Shown: positions 13,683-27,413 of the stretch, one piece after another
How positions within the stretch are numbered: position 1 is the first letter of the stretch
Layout of the letters: each line of letters starts with the position of its first letter
Source of the DNA: Dimorphilus gyrociliatus
Lineage: Eukaryota; Annelida; Polychaeta; Dinophilidae
Length of the DNA stretch: 64,000 nucleotides
Reading direction: 5' to 3'
Assembly (NCBI GenBank): GCA_904063045.1
Contig: CAJFCJ010000015.1
Location: 1,247,034-1,311,033, forward strand
Translations under genes and position numbers: made by a program
The notes under the pieces: generated by a model
Databases searched by the model: none
Told to the model about the DNA's origin: nothing
The model's input: the letters and a program-made list of their open reading frames with translations, nothing else

Positions 13683-16228
13683 TATAAGCATGTAGGCTAT
13701 ATTGTTTGTGATATTGAACAATATTCGTTTAGGGTAGAAACCTTAATGATATATCAAATATCCTTATTGCATGTCTTTTTCTCAAGAAATGTAATACTTA
13801 GAGCTTCCTCCTTCCAGTGATTTATAGAATGAAAGCGTTTCTTTTTCTCCTTCTTAATTTTATTAATTGAAAAAGAAGACGCTAACGGCTGTTTTATACG
13901 AAAAAAGCTTATTACATAAAAAAGAATCACCGTGTAATTAATAGGCCTATTCACAAAATAATATCCCATTACGCCAATTGGTTGAAAAAAAAAGATTTTT
14001 TCTTGTTTTTTTTATTATATAAGAAAAATGTTATGAGAAAATAAAATATATAAAAAAAAGCCGTCTATTTTCGTATAAACTATTTTAAATAAACAAACTT
14101 TATATATATATTAAAGGTACTAGTATATTGCCTTGCCATTTTCTTCTTGGAATATTAATTTGACCTGAAAATATAGCGTTTAAACGCATTACTCTGCATT
14201 ATATTTTCGTTTGCGGGTAAAATATCCATTTACCACTCCTGTATTGGTTTAGATTGTATTTTTTAGTATCGTTAACCTTTAAGCTATCGCGTGTAATATT
14301 CAGATTATAAACTCTTTCCATTTTGCTTAACTTTTCCATAACAAAGAGGAACGGAATGGATTGAAGAATAAGAAAAAAAAAGTATAAGAAAGAAAGAGAG
14401 AGAGAGAGAGAGAAAGAAAGAAATAAAAAAGAAAAGAAAGGAAAGAGAAAGAAAAAGAGATTAGAACTCAGGTCTTTTTCTTAATAATGCAAATGTATAT
14501 GGAAAAATTTATGCCATAGAAAAAGACGCCGCGAGAAAAAAAAGTGTCTAACCCACCCAATGCCTTTTTTTACCTAATAAAAAAATGGTTAATTCCTCTC
14601 GAATGAGAACCAACCAAGTGACACCGACCTAAATGCAATACTTTTCGGTTGATAACAAATTATTCAAGCTAATTTGCATCTATTTTTCAATTCATCTACC
14701 CTACTCTAGATGTAGCTTTCTAAATCGAAATTTTAGAGGGAAACGCCTCAATTATAGTTGGCAGAGAAGAAACGCACCCTCTTGTGTTCTTGTATTTTTA
14801 AAACATGGGTGTGTACTTTAGTATGTATTCTGATGTCGCTTTCGTTGTTTACATCATTCGCAGGGGAAAATAAATGGTAAATTGGAAAAAAGATGGACTT
14901 TTAATAGTATGCATACTATATTACTGTTAGTATGTGGGGAGGTGTAATCTATTTAGCATAAGCCATAATGGAGTTGTATTTCAATAGCCTAATTTATAGA
15001 TTGTTGCCAACTTAATTAAACGTTTAATGAACTGATTTTCTCTTATTTAATCAAATTTTATCTTACTTTTCAAAAGGACGAAGAAGGAAATTGAAAATTT
15101 ATTAACTACTAATAAATAAGAAAAAAGTCAGATGTTTGTAAATAAACTGAATAGAAGAGAAAACAAAAACATATATTTAAATTATTTGAATATCTAAAGA
15201 ATTGGATACAGATATCTAATTTATTTTTGTCTATTTTCCTCATTTCTCTACAGAAATAATCTTTTTACCTTTCTATTTGCTTTTTTTGTCATTTAAATAT
15301 CTCATTTATGTGGATTATCAACATTTTTTATCGGCTTTACTGAGAAACATACTTATTAACCTACATTATCTAACGATCATTTTCCTTCTGTTCAAATTCA
15401 TATCAACTGTATTTTACACTAGAACATATCCAAGAAAAAATTTATGATAATTACATATGTATACATTATAGTATATACTATAAGTTAGCTGCTATTAATT
15501 GCCTTGCTAATGATGTTCCCCGATGGATACGTAATGATAAAGAAAGCTATTATAATCAACCGATTATCCATAGCTCCAGGACCGGAAGCTAAGAGCATTA
15601 ATGTAAGAACAAAAAGTAATGTAATTAGTTAAAAATGAAATCAAATGTACGTATAGAAACTTAAATATAATGTAAAGCTGCATATCGTGCAACCGCCCAA
15701 TCTAAGAATATGCTGAGTCATTATTTCTTCGACATGTTGGTTAATTAGTAGAAAAATCTATAACGCTTATCATGTGAGGAGATGGAAGGGGAGTAATGTT
15801 AATGATACATACTGTGTATATACAGTAGATATATATATATATATGGTTTTACTTTTTCACGATTTGTTTATAGCTTCTGTGAAAATAAATTGGCTTGGAT
15901 TTCTTTTTTTGGAAGTGGATATTGAACTAGGAGTGATTAATCTTAGTATAAAAGAAAGGAAGAATTTAACCCGTTTGATAGCTTGCGTGTTGACTCTACT
16001 ACAATTTTAACTTTGATTAAGGCTCTTACTATGACTTTTCTTTTCCCTCCGATCAGAGACATTTGTATAAATATACGTAATATGTTTATTCACAAGACTG
16101 ATATGATAATGATGATAATAATAATGAATCAAGTTAATATAGTATTCATAGAAAAGGAGAATTAATTCATATTGAGCTATATAAACTTAATAACTTAGTA
16201 ATACGCATGCTTTATATATATATATATA

Positions 16229-16300
<72 letters not shown>

Positions 16301-16844
16301 CATCATCATGTTATTCTTTCATCTAACTAAATTATTCATACGCATAAATCGGCAAAAAAACTTGAATACATAACAACACAATATCTTAAATTGAAAAAAT
16401 ATTCAATTTTATGTTGCAGGCTAGCCCCTTTTAAATTATTAGCCTCGCCTCAGTCAGACTCTTACACACTCAGACAAAATAGACAAACGTACATTTTGCA
16501 TGTATTCAGAGTTTATAGAAAACATAAATGCATAGTAAATGCAAAAGCATTCACTCCCAACGGCTACATTCAAAGTTTTCTCAATCAGTAACGGGCTAAA
16601 AGTATGCAGGATGCGCAATGAGTGCAGGTCTTGAACTTCATTTACTCTTTGTTCTGGAATGAAGAGGTGTTGAAAGAGCGGAAAGAGGGAAGACCGTTCT
16701 AAACAACACAAACATTTACAACTTGCCAGCCATGCAGCACCAAAATGGAATGCTTTAAACATAATAATTTTTTTGTTTTTTAATATTGAACACGACTACA
16801 GTCAAGTTTTTGTTTGCTGCTTGCACTTATTATGACGACATTTC
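13139..16844. other. Convergent spacer, microsatellite-rich
   Basis: Lies between the SLC5 stop and the PLC-beta stop. Holds (TA)n tracts near 13653-13680 and 16212-16300, a GA-rich tract near 14390-14460, and AT-rich unique DNA that probably includes the 3' UTRs of both genes. A 102-codon minus frame at 16454-16762 just past the PLC-beta stop looks like UTR, not a gene. No RNA gene was recognised. Confidence 0.55.
16212..16300. repeat. (TA)n microsatellite, about 90 bp
   Basis: Nearly pure TA dinucleotide tract interrupted by one ACTGTA unit near 16228. It is one of the longest TA arrays in the window. Confidence 0.9.
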
Positions 16845-17280
16845 TCACATATTTGTTGCTTCCGAAGCACCAGCATTTGATGGCTCTCTCCTCACTTCCA
16901 GCCTAGCATTCTCCCAGTCTCTATCAAATTCTTCATTAATCTCTTCCTCTCGCTATAAAAAATAATGATAAATAGCTATTTCTGCTTTGTTGCAGTTTTT
17001 TTAATAAAGAAATATATATATATATATATACAGTATATATATTTATATATATGTAAGTTTTCTATCATCCAATTAGAAATAGACCTATTTACCTTTCGCT
17101 TTTCATCTTGTAAGGCTGATTTTAATTGTTCCCGTTTCTCATCCATTTCCCTTTGTCTTTTTACTAACATATCTTTCAACTGGAATATATTTTCAGCCAT
17201 CATAAATGCAATTAGTCAAACGGATAAAGAGAAAAAAAAACAAAGCGTTAGAAGAAACGAAAAAGTTAGTTTTTTTGTGT

Positions 17281-17312
<32 letters not shown>

Positions 17313-17326
17313 AATGCATACGTAAG

Positions 17327-17362
<36 letters not shown>

Positions 17363-20300
17363 TTATGTATTTTATATTTTTTTATATTCATATCTTTTCA
17401 ATTTCATATTTATGTTGTTTTTTATTCTTGTTTTTTTTTCTTATCTTGTTAAGGTACCATACCTTTTGCCTCTCTTGAACGGCAAGTTGTATATGTTTAG
17501 TTTGGGCTTCTCGCTTCACCCTATAAGATAGAGATCAGCGTGTAGGATTAGCTTTACGAAAGTAGTTTTTAGTTATCGAATAGAAAAATTAATGTAAAAA
17601 AAAAAAGAAAATAAGAGAATGAGGTAGATAGATAAATAGAGATGGATGAAGAGAGATGAGAAAGAAATAGGGAAAAGAGGGGGGGAGGGAAGGATTTGTT
17701 TAGCAAACAGAGTTGCAACAATAAAATCATCAGGCGAATGAGAAGTGTTTTAAAAGAGCACCTCCTGAACTTCCTTTTTCGCTTGTCTGAGTACTTCATC
17801 TCGGAATTCTCCTTTTTTAACGTAGTGCATGTATTTCCTAGCCTTCTTCTCCCTGCTACAACAATTCGTTACATGCGGGGAAAAACAAATAAAAGATTCA
17901 TGCCGAAAAAAGCCATGCTGGCATTGAAAAGAATAATAAAAAGTTACAAAATAATAATAATAACAAAAATAATTGCTCCAGTAATAATAATACCAGTTAT
18001 ATAATACTCTTATTATCGATTTTATTCATTTAAAAATAATGATATACTTGCCTTGCTAGCTCATTTTTATCCTTATGTTTCTTTACTAAATTCTTCATTT
18101 CTTCTCGGCTTTGTACGTCTAATCTTTTCTTTAGTTCGTTTACCTCTTTATTATGTAGATCGTCCAATTTCTTTCTAATTTCTTCATACTTACTATCGCA
18201 TAAAGTCTCTAGGGTTGCAAATAAATTTGGAACATAACGAAGTTGAAGTTCTTTTCTTTCGTTTAGATGGCATTTTATCAGTTCTAAAAGACTTTCTTGC
18301 TGAGTTTGCTTTAGAGTACGGTGCTGTCAAGATGTCAAAATTAATTTATTTCAAAAATTTAAAACCTTAGCCTACTTCTTCCTCCTGCTTTTCCATTAAT
18401 ACTGACAATTCGCCTTTTGCCTTCTCCGCCATACCTTCGTTCGGATGTAAACCCTTTTTACTAGCCCTTCGACTGGCCTTTCTATGCAATTTTTCTACAG
18501 CATTTTTATTCTTCACTTGATTAACAAGAAGTTTCTCCTCTTGTAATTGATGCACTTCGATTAGCGAGGCTCTGGCTTTATCATGTTTTTTCTTTAAACT
18601 ATCCAGATCCTTCTCTAGCTTCATCACAACTCGGCTATAATTCCTGCACTCTTGAAGAGTTTCTATTGTTATTACCGGAACAACCTCGGCGTCTAAAGGA
18701 TCAAATTAATAGTGAATCATATTGTATAATAAACATAATTTAATTAACAAAGCGCTTGCGACCGAATGAAAAGCACAATTAGCAATAGCATAAAAGAAGA
18801 CTTGACAAGAAAGTGAATTTATCCTACTCCTCAGATGAAAAAAGAAAAATTTTGTTTACCAAAGCTATTTTGTTAATTTTTTTCATAGGTATTGTTTTGA
18901 TAGACTTTTGCTTTCTAAAATAGATTTATTAACTAGCAAGCGTAATTAGATTAAATTATATCCATATAATAAAGATAAAGATATGATATATGTGTATATA
19001 TATCTAATATTTATCTATATGATATATGATTTGTTTGATTTGATGATAAGTCTTTCAACTGAAAACTCACTTTTCAGTCTCGTGATTTTTATCACGTCTA
19101 TTTTGTTGGACGTCTTTGGTTGTTTTACGCCACCATTTTCACCTTGATGATGTGGGCTATTAGGAAGACTGGAGATTTTCGATGCTGCTCCAGCTAAGAA
19201 AAGAGAAATCACAGAAAAAGACAAGTGTCATGCAAAAAATAAGGGACGAAAGCTTTGACAGCGGACAATAAAAATTTCATCGGCACGAGTCACGAAAAGT
19301 CTACAGGAAGAATAGACGTCGCTAAAGCGTGCTGTATACACCGAATACAATGTACACAAAAGACGCGTTACCATTCAATTTCGCGCTGACGCTTTCCATT
19401 ACATTCGAAACAGATGACGTCATTCTCGACATTGGAGGTGGTGGACCTGCATATTATTTGTTTACCGACTCGTCCCCGAATTGTAATTTGTATTAAATCC
19501 AATGTTATAAAAGAGAGTGGTTGCACCCTCTTACAAATTACTTACCGGAAGCTGCTTGCTGACTGTTGGTAGACACCGTACTTTGTTGTTTATCCATGTG
19601 AGGACGTTGACCATGCTGACTGCCCCCTCTGGATATGGGAGGACCATCAGATGATTTAGAAATAACACTTTGATTTCTATCCCTCCTAATGGAATCTTCT
19701 TTATCGTCACCGTTTACATCCTGTTGCTGCTTAAGTAACAGGGAAGAAAGGACTTTTGATTACAGAAAGCAAGTAAAATATTCATACGAATGGCAAATAC
19801 AAAACAAAAAACAATATATCTTTCCTTCGTTTCTTGTATCTTGACAAGACAGTACATTAAATTGAAACAACACTACTACTTACTTCCTCCTCCTATTCGC
19901 GAAAAAGAAAAAAAAATAGAAACTAAATGTAAACAAAAACCAACTAAAAAAAAAGATACGCGAGAGAATTAACCCTCATTATAGACACTTACGTCCACGT
20001 CGAATTCGTCGAAGACGGATAATTGTTGAGTGTGTTTCTCAATATTGGATTGATAAGCGATGGGATTCGCAAGAGCGGCAGCAAACTCTGATTGAGAATA
20101 ATTCACTCTATTTTTTTCTACCACTTCACAAAATTAACAAAAACTACTTACGGGCGAACGAATCAGGAATGTAATCTCGAACGTTGATATAGACGAACAG
20201 AGAGGCCATATTCCCCCTTTGATTGCATTCGTTTCGCAAACAGATATGTCTATAACCGGGTCGCAGCCCGTCGACAGGAAGTACCCGATGACCTAAAAGA

Positions 20301-23300
20301 GTTCTGTTATTCTCGTCTAATACGGCTATCCTAAGAATCGCAAGAGCAGGCAGTACGACTTTTTTAAAGACGAATGCTTCTTCACCGTAAATTGGATTAA
20401 TGCCATTATTTGGAACAGTTTTGGTACGAAATTTTTTTCTGACTGTATCTGCTGGTATACCGTACATATCTACCTCCACATACGTGCTAACTCGCCTATC
20501 AGATAGTAATTGTCCGGAAATTACTCTCAATTCAACGGTATTGGCGACTATCCCGTCAACAGTCGACTCGGCGAAGGGGTCGAAATGTCTATCCTTACGC
20601 CTCATGCATTCAGGTTTTAGCATATATCCCGATCTATTATTATATTCGAACAGGCCTAAATTCAACTGCATTGCTAAATCTGCAAATGAATAAATTAATA
20701 ATAATTGAGTGTAAATACACAACAGTATGTGTTTATATATGATTATGTTTGTTATGAGCATTTTTTTCTTTGCTCCTATGATAAATATTCTGTGTATTAT
20801 TATTCGATTTTTACCAAGTGTCTGAAAGTTGAGGGCGACGAACTGACAACCGGCGTTCCAAAACACTTGCGGCAGGTAGTTACCCGAATCGACTCTTGTA
20901 CCTTTCGGGTATATTCTGCTCAACTGGCGTTTATTGTAGCTGCAAAAGAAATCCAATACGATCGAGATTGGAGTACGTAAACGGAAACGCACTTGACAAA
21001 TTCTACTGGTAATTCTTTTAATAAATTAGTCGCTTGCGTTTCAACGAAGGAAGAGCATTCGTAGCTCCTATTTCTTTCTGTAAGAAAGAGAGAAAAAGAG
21101 AAATTATTTTTCCAGTTTTTTTTGTACCTGTAAAAATATACTTTCATGGTTCTCATATAAATAAACAAGAATATTGTATGCCTTTATTATTAGTAAGTAT
21201 TAGATACAATTAAAATATTAAATAGCATTAAAATATATACAGTAGTGATATACTAATACGCTTATAATTAGTAACAATACGCTTTAGAGTACATTATATA
21301 TAAATAATAATTGAGAAATAAAAGCCTTACTTTCCGCTGACTCGAAACTATGAAAATGGACCGGTTGTATATAATTAACAAGTTCCGACATTTCCATACC
21401 GGCTTCAGCTTCTTGTCCGGCTGTACCCTGTAATTTATTTTAAATTTTTGTTCTGTTAGAATCATTTGTTAGCGAAGGTGTTAGAATAGAACTCTCCAAG
21501 AAATTAGAAGAAAAAAAAGCGATTAAAAGAGCCTGCTTCTTTTTTATTTATAAAAAATTCACCCGAGCAGCAAAAAAGAGCAAAGTGCAACCAAAAATAA
21601 TCGTTTTTGCTAATTCATATTTAGACCAAGGTCAAAAAAGGCGGAAAGTGACGAAGCAACTAAAGAAGTTAGATATCACTCGTCGTCTCACCCGAACTTT
21701 TGATATTTTACGCGACTTTCGCAGCTGCTCAATATCGTTTTCCGTTGCTACTTTTTGTGGCTGGGGGCAGTCGTTCAAATCCTGCGCGAATCACGAGTGG
21801 AAAAGGTGGACAGGGGCAAACGTTAATTTAAAAGGTAATGAAGTAAGTAAATACATAAAAAATATGAGTACTTTCACTAAAATAATTATGTCATTATTAT
21901 TATGATTATTTCAATAAAAGAAAATAGAAATCACAATACCAACCCTCTCCTTCTTTTCCTTCATCCTTCTCTTCTCCTCCTCTTCTGTTAAACCCGTTAC
22001 ATCGTCATCTTCATCACTATCTTCCATCGACGTATCGGATTCCGAACCGTCGCCAGCGTCCACTTCGGTTGGTGCAACGCCATCTGACGTCTCCGCTGAC
22101 GTCGCTTCGGTCGCTGTCGAGATAGCGCTTTGTTGGGTAGCTGCCGCGTTCGACGAATCTTTCGATTTTGGCTTGGCTGCAAACATTCAATTATCGGCAA
22201 ACATATTCTCTGCTAGGATAGTAAGGCGGGTTGGATTATGGGAAAAAAAACAAAAATAACTCAATTGCCAAACGGCCAAAAAAATAAATAAATAAAAATA
22301 AAAAGAAAGGAAAATAACAGAAATTAATAATAAATAAATAAATAATAATTGAATATGAAAGGTGTATAATGGTATGACGGGAATTTAGCAAAAGGAGTGG
22401 GAAATTAAGGAGAAAATAAAAACGAAAAATTCGAACTCAAGAGTCGCGCTACTTACGCACGCGATGTTTATGCTTTCTCTTAATCTTGATTAGAATTTTC
22501 CGTTTGAGAAGCTCAGGACTGGGTAAGCCAGAAGCGTGCTTTAGCTGGTAAGAATAAAAAAAGCAGAAAACAGTGAAAGAGAAAGTAGCGACAAAACTGT
22601 CAAATTTTTTGTTTCTTGCTTTTAAGAGAAAAAACAAACCAACAAACAAATAAAGAATGAGAATCATTAGAATATAATAGCGGAGAGAGTCAACTATGTT
22701 GCCACGCATGCCAAAGCCGTCTGTCGGAATCAGTCATTTTTTTGTTTTTTTTTTTTTTTCTACTCACGCTTTTTATGTGAATGCCGCTTCTTGTTCTTAA
22801 CTACGATTTTCCTTTTCAATAAATTAACGCTCGGCAGTTCAATGGCCAATTGCAACTAGAGATTAAGCAACGTTTTTAAAAAAGGGAAAAAATCGTGATC
22901 TGCCTAGTAGCGCTCGTGTCTATTACAGATAGTTCATTATATGGTTCAAATGTTATTCTAAAAACAAACTTACCGGATGCGAATCTAATGCATCAACCAA
23001 GAGCATATCTCCGAATATATTCCTACAATGAGCGGCCATTTTTGCTTGTTGTCTCGGAGAGCAGTGGTTCTCGAAGGATAAAATGACGGGATAATCGGAC
23101 ACTTTAAAAGCGCTCTCTGCGATAGCTTCGATCACCTCTTTGAAGGAGATTTCCGTACACATTGTATAGCCGTGAGTTATTATTGGTTCTTCGTCAGCAC
23201 CTTTACCGTCCCAGCAATCCAATTCGATGCACCTGCAACCGGTCAATAACGTCTGTCTGTACATTTCAACTGAAGATCGTCCAGTTAATTGATGGCCTGC

Positions 23301-23716
23301 GAATGTTAATACATTGATAAGCTAATGAAAATAAAAACTATTTCTTGATTTTATAGATGATACATAAATACAGTATGCTACATTCTGTCTTGTAATTGAT
23401 ATATTTGCAGTATTTATAAAACATTAAATTTACACGCAATCATCAACATACATGAGTATACTAAAAATATGTTGGAAATATATGTTGATATGCGTTTGTT
23501 CATTATATGCAAATATATAAATAATACATCTACATATTATTCCATACTGTCTATATGTTTCTTTATAATATACATATATATCTATATATTTAAATATATA
23601 TTTTTTGTATGCGATATATGTAATGTATATTATAAATATCTGAATATATACTAATACATAAATATATTGTTATATATATATATATACAGTATACATATAT
23701 TTTTCTATATACTAGA

Positions 23717-23755
<39 letters not shown>

Positions 23756-26700
23756 AGCGCGCTTATCGATCGTTTTTGCGCAGCGTTTACCTGTCAGGTA
23801 TGTGTTATGCGACGAATTAATAAAGTAATGGGCTAATGGCTGATCCATATCGTGGCTTAGATCATATTTCTCGGGAGGTACCAGGGCGTTTTCTTCCGAC
23901 ATTAGATAGCGTAGAAATCCTTCTTGAGTTAAATGACCTGCCGGACGAAATCGATAAATTCGACAAACAAACTCGTAGGCACGTCTTGTCTGTGTGTAAA
24001 TTACGTACATTAGCTAATGCGGTTAAACGAAAGACCCGTAGGAAATCTACCGTACATTACTACTAATAATAATGATAATTATTAAAATGGCCATGGTGCG
24101 GATAATGACGACGGTAATAGAGATAATAATTATAACAATAATTATAATAATATTAATAATAATAAATATTAATATCTTGGTAGTAATAATAATCATAATA
24201 AAACAATAGGTATTAATGCTATGTACATAATACGGTATGTAAAATATGGTGTGTATATATTCTAGCATGCATGTTCTTTTCGCAACATTTACGTTACCTT
24301 TCGACTCTGTCGCCGTAAGGGAGAGAAGAAAAAAGAGCAAGTTTTATATCGCGTGATTTTCGAAAAGGAAGAAAAAAATAGAAAAAAAACTAGTGCCTGG
24401 AAAAAGTCTCACGTATACACCTGAACGGAAAGCCTACAACGCCACTAGACGCGTATAAAAGCGTATACCTTTGCTAGCCAAGCTGCCATTCGGTTCGTAC
24501 TGATCAATAATGGCTTGCGCCCTTTTTATATCAAAGTAGGGATAAAGTATCTCGTTCAGTCGAGGATCACGCTGCTCGGCGTTCAGGAATTCCTTAAACT
24601 GTTCAGCGGTCAAGTAGGGTTTCTGTTTAGCTCCTAGTTCATAAAATATCTTATCCACTTCGTTTCTTGTACACAGATGCCTGTAAAAGGTCAAGAAGAC
24701 ATCGAAAGAGAAATTTTCAGGCGCAATCGAATCGTTTTTGCCGAACGATAAATTGGCAGCTTCTAAAGCTTTTTCAACCCTCTTTCTATCATCTTTATGC
24801 TGAGAGAAAAGCCGAATGATGCTAGGGAAAACGAGAATTATTCAAAGATACAAGATAAGGAAAATAAACGAACTTTTTAACCGCAATCTTTCCATCGGCA
24901 TTAGTGACGTAATACAGTTTAGCATACGCTTTTTCCAGACTGGCCATAGGTCCCAAGTTAGCTGAAATTAAATTCGTCGCATAGCTAAAAATATTTGCGC
25001 ACCATTCACGGGCAACGTCCCGCGAATTAGCGGCGAAATTGATGAATTGCACATTGACTAAATCCGTTCCATAACAGATTGTAACCATCTTCTCTTCCAA
25101 CGGAACATCCATTGAACCCATAGTGATTGTATCCCGTAACTTAGTATCCTTAGGCAATCTGGCATGCTTCCCTGTTCGACCATCGCGAATAAGCGATACG
25201 TCGAGAAAATCCATTTCCTATACGAAAATTTCATAATATTTATATCAAGAAAAAATCCACGAACGGCGGAGATCAATCGATACTTTACGTGCGGCGTGCG
25301 TAGCCGCTCGTTATTGCGTATAATTTACACTATATTTAGAAAGCGATGTTGACGAGCGTTTACGAAATGATGCCATAGAAACGTCTAACGGATGCCGGTT
25401 CTTGTTTTTTACGTTACAGGCTTATGATAATCAGATCGGTCGCTATTGTAGGCAACGAGCACTAATTGGCATTCGCTTCCGATTCTGCGCCGCTAAATGT
25501 CAAAATTTGCCCAATCCAACCGCATTCGCTCTCTTCTCTTTATCACCTCAGCCGCCCCGTTTTACATACGATTTCCATTAGTATTTTTATTACGTACTGC
25601 AACATATATATCGGTATTATCTCCGTCTATGTCTATAGAGACTATACTGCATTACTATGTCGCGCCCGCTTATTACCGGCGCATTCATCTCAATTTTATG
25701 TAAATTGACAAACATTCTAGGCAAATATCAATTTTCCCCTTATTCATGCGGTTAGATCTATAGATAACACGAAAAAAGGCGAGCAACTGAAAAAGAACTA
25801 AAAATCCAGCTTCCTGTCAAGGATTATAGTCAAGTAAGAACCCCTATAACCCTAAACAAATTTACACACGTGTATATACAATATATATCTGTATATATAC
25901 ATTTATATAAATATATGTATATAAAAGTATACATATATAGTCATATATACACATTGAAATATATATATATATATATATATATAGGTATATAAATATGCAT
26001 ATGTATAATATAAATATATATATATATTGCTAGATTACACTCAGAAATAATCTAATCTCACACCAAGAGTCTTTATTCTGACTCCAACTTCAACAACTAA
26101 AAATTTCATCACCAACCAACATTATCATTATCATTATATAAATATTATTTAAGCCCAACAATATATATATATATTGTGTGTACTATTTATATAAATATAT
26201 AAATATAAATTGTATATGCTCTACTCCTCTATACATATACATTTATAGATATATATTTATATAATTGTATGTAGATGGCAATGCGAACATAATAATGCAA
26301 CCGAAAAGGTTAATAGAAGGGAAGAATAAAAAAAAAGCCTATGAGTGGTAAATAAACACAAACGTCTTACCTTATGCTGTATAATAGACGAGTGCAAAGA
26401 GTACAATATCATTAGTTTTTTTTCGTTCTCATATACTATATACATGGCGAAAAAGACCGATGTCTTAATAAATCAGCGTATATACAATGGTGGTCAATAG
26501 TTATTGACCGTTTTATTCGCCGGTATGCGGTCAAATATATAAACAAAGCACAAGAGTGACAATATAAGCGTCTAAGGCGTCAACTGAATGCTTCGCTAGC
26601 ATTTCGGTAAACAGCGATCACCAGTTATATTACATAGTTTTAATCCCTACATTTTTATCTGTTGACTTTGTTAAACGTCTTTTAAAGGCGTCGACTAAAG

Positions 26701-27413
26701 ACGTCACGCATAATCATTAACACTAGGTGCACGCTCCTGTACTCTTCTCTTTAGTTATCTATTTTTTAATACGTATATAGTTCTTTTTTTTTATTACATT
26801 TTCTGTTCTGCCTTAAAAGTCATAGGCTGTCAAATGCAGATTGTCACAAACACTTTTCTTCAACTAACCTTCATTTGATCTTTCCAATACAGAATATAGC
26901 CCTTCGGGTCCATTTTGAGCGTGACCGGCGTACCGACGGTCGAATCCTGTATTTTAATAAAGAGTTGGTTGCTAAGCGATAAACGTGAAGGACTATGCTT
27001 AATCACACACAATTAAGGTAATATCATTAATTAGAACGGCGCACTGAATGACAATCGAGCGTAGAAGGCTAATTAGAAGCAACGACTGCACCAGAGAAGG
27101 AGAAAAGAAAGGGAAGATAAGGTGAGAAATAGAAGGATGAGATGTTATAAACGACAAATCATTCGATTGATCCAAAGCGATGTAAGACATTAATGAGCTG
27201 TTCATTATCAAGCATATGATAATGATGCAACTCTTTGTATGGCTGGAAAAACTGGCGTTCTTAATAAACACTCGATTATCGCTCAATTGTTTACGCCTTC
27301 TTCCTTATACTTACATCGTCCCACTTGACGAACTTGTTACCCTGTACTAACGATTCGGGTACGTTGATTGGTTTCAATTGATTTATGTGTACTCCTGGTT
27401 TAGCTCCAGCCAT
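16845..27413 (-). CDS. PLCB1: Phosphoinositide-specific phospholipase C beta
   Basis: Gq-activated enzyme cleaving PIP2 to IP3 and diacylglycerol at the plasma membrane. Start ATG 27413 ([15 protein letters not shown], the PLCB1-3 N-terminus). Exons, all in phase: 27413-27315, 26946-26869, 25217-24874, 24821-24469, 23937-23791, 23296-22974, then either 22855-22768 or 22544-22457, then 22176-21944, 21427-21331, 21077-20993, 20939-20815, 20679-20152, 20087-19993, 19726-19546, 19446-19372, 19193-19071, 18692-18376, 18323-18052, 17852-17762, 17513-17463, 17179-17093, 16952-16845; about 1299 aa. Domains in order: PH, EF hands, X box with catalytic His ([10 protein letters not shown]) and ELDCWDG/ITHGYTM, acidic X-Y linker, Y box ([27 protein letters not shown]), C2, and a long basic coiled-coil C-terminus. 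The acceptor of exon 17513 is uncertain (a closer TAG at 17521-17523 breaks the frame), and exon 18323-18052 uses a GC donor. A 69-nt optional exon is listed separately. Confidence 0.95.
21692..21760 (-). other. PLCB1: Candidate PLC-beta cassette exon (69 nt) in X-Y linker
   Basis: Within the 516-bp intron between exons 22176-21944 and 21427-21331. It has a pyrimidine-rich acceptor (gactgcccccag) and a GTGAGA donor, is open, and is phase 0 at both ends, so it can be included or skipped without a frameshift. It encodes [20 protein letters not shown] plus KVR. Skipping gives the family-like junction into GTAGQEA. Confidence 0.55.
22457..22544 (-). other. PLCB1: PLC-beta alternative exon 7b (88 nt)
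   Basis: Same length, same phases and the same motif order as exon 7a: [19 protein letters not shown] then [10 protein letters not shown]. Acceptor cttaccag and donor GTAAGT are strong. Because 88 is not a multiple of three, including both copies shifts the frame, so only one can be used per mRNA. Confidence 0.85.
22768..22855 (-). other. PLCB1: PLC-beta alternative exon 7a (88 nt)
   Basis: Flanked by a good acceptor (aatctctag) and donor (GTGAGT). Enters in phase 0 and leaves in phase 1. Encodes [19 protein letters not shown] followed by a basic [10 protein letters not shown] tail. This aligns with the end of the X domain and the start of the X-Y linker (human LPSPMDLMYKILVKNKKK region). 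Confidence 0.85.
25218..26868 (-). other. Large PLC-beta intron 2 with a GC-richer island
   Basis: At 1.65 kb this is by far the longest intron of a gene whose others are mostly 50-600 bp. It has TA-rich repeats (25870-26250) next to a GC-richer, CpG-containing segment at about 25270-25680. No exon with matching phase was found. It could hold an internal promoter or enhancer (inference). Confidence 0.4.

Noticed and set aside
16454..16762. 102-codon minus-strand frame just after the PLC-beta stop
   Set aside because: Lies in the probable 3' UTR, no start context or domain, Cys/Phe/Leu-rich chance composition.
16965..17531. 188-codon plus-strand frame
   Set aside because: Mostly translation of TA microsatellites (YIYIYI) and antisense to two PLC-beta exons.
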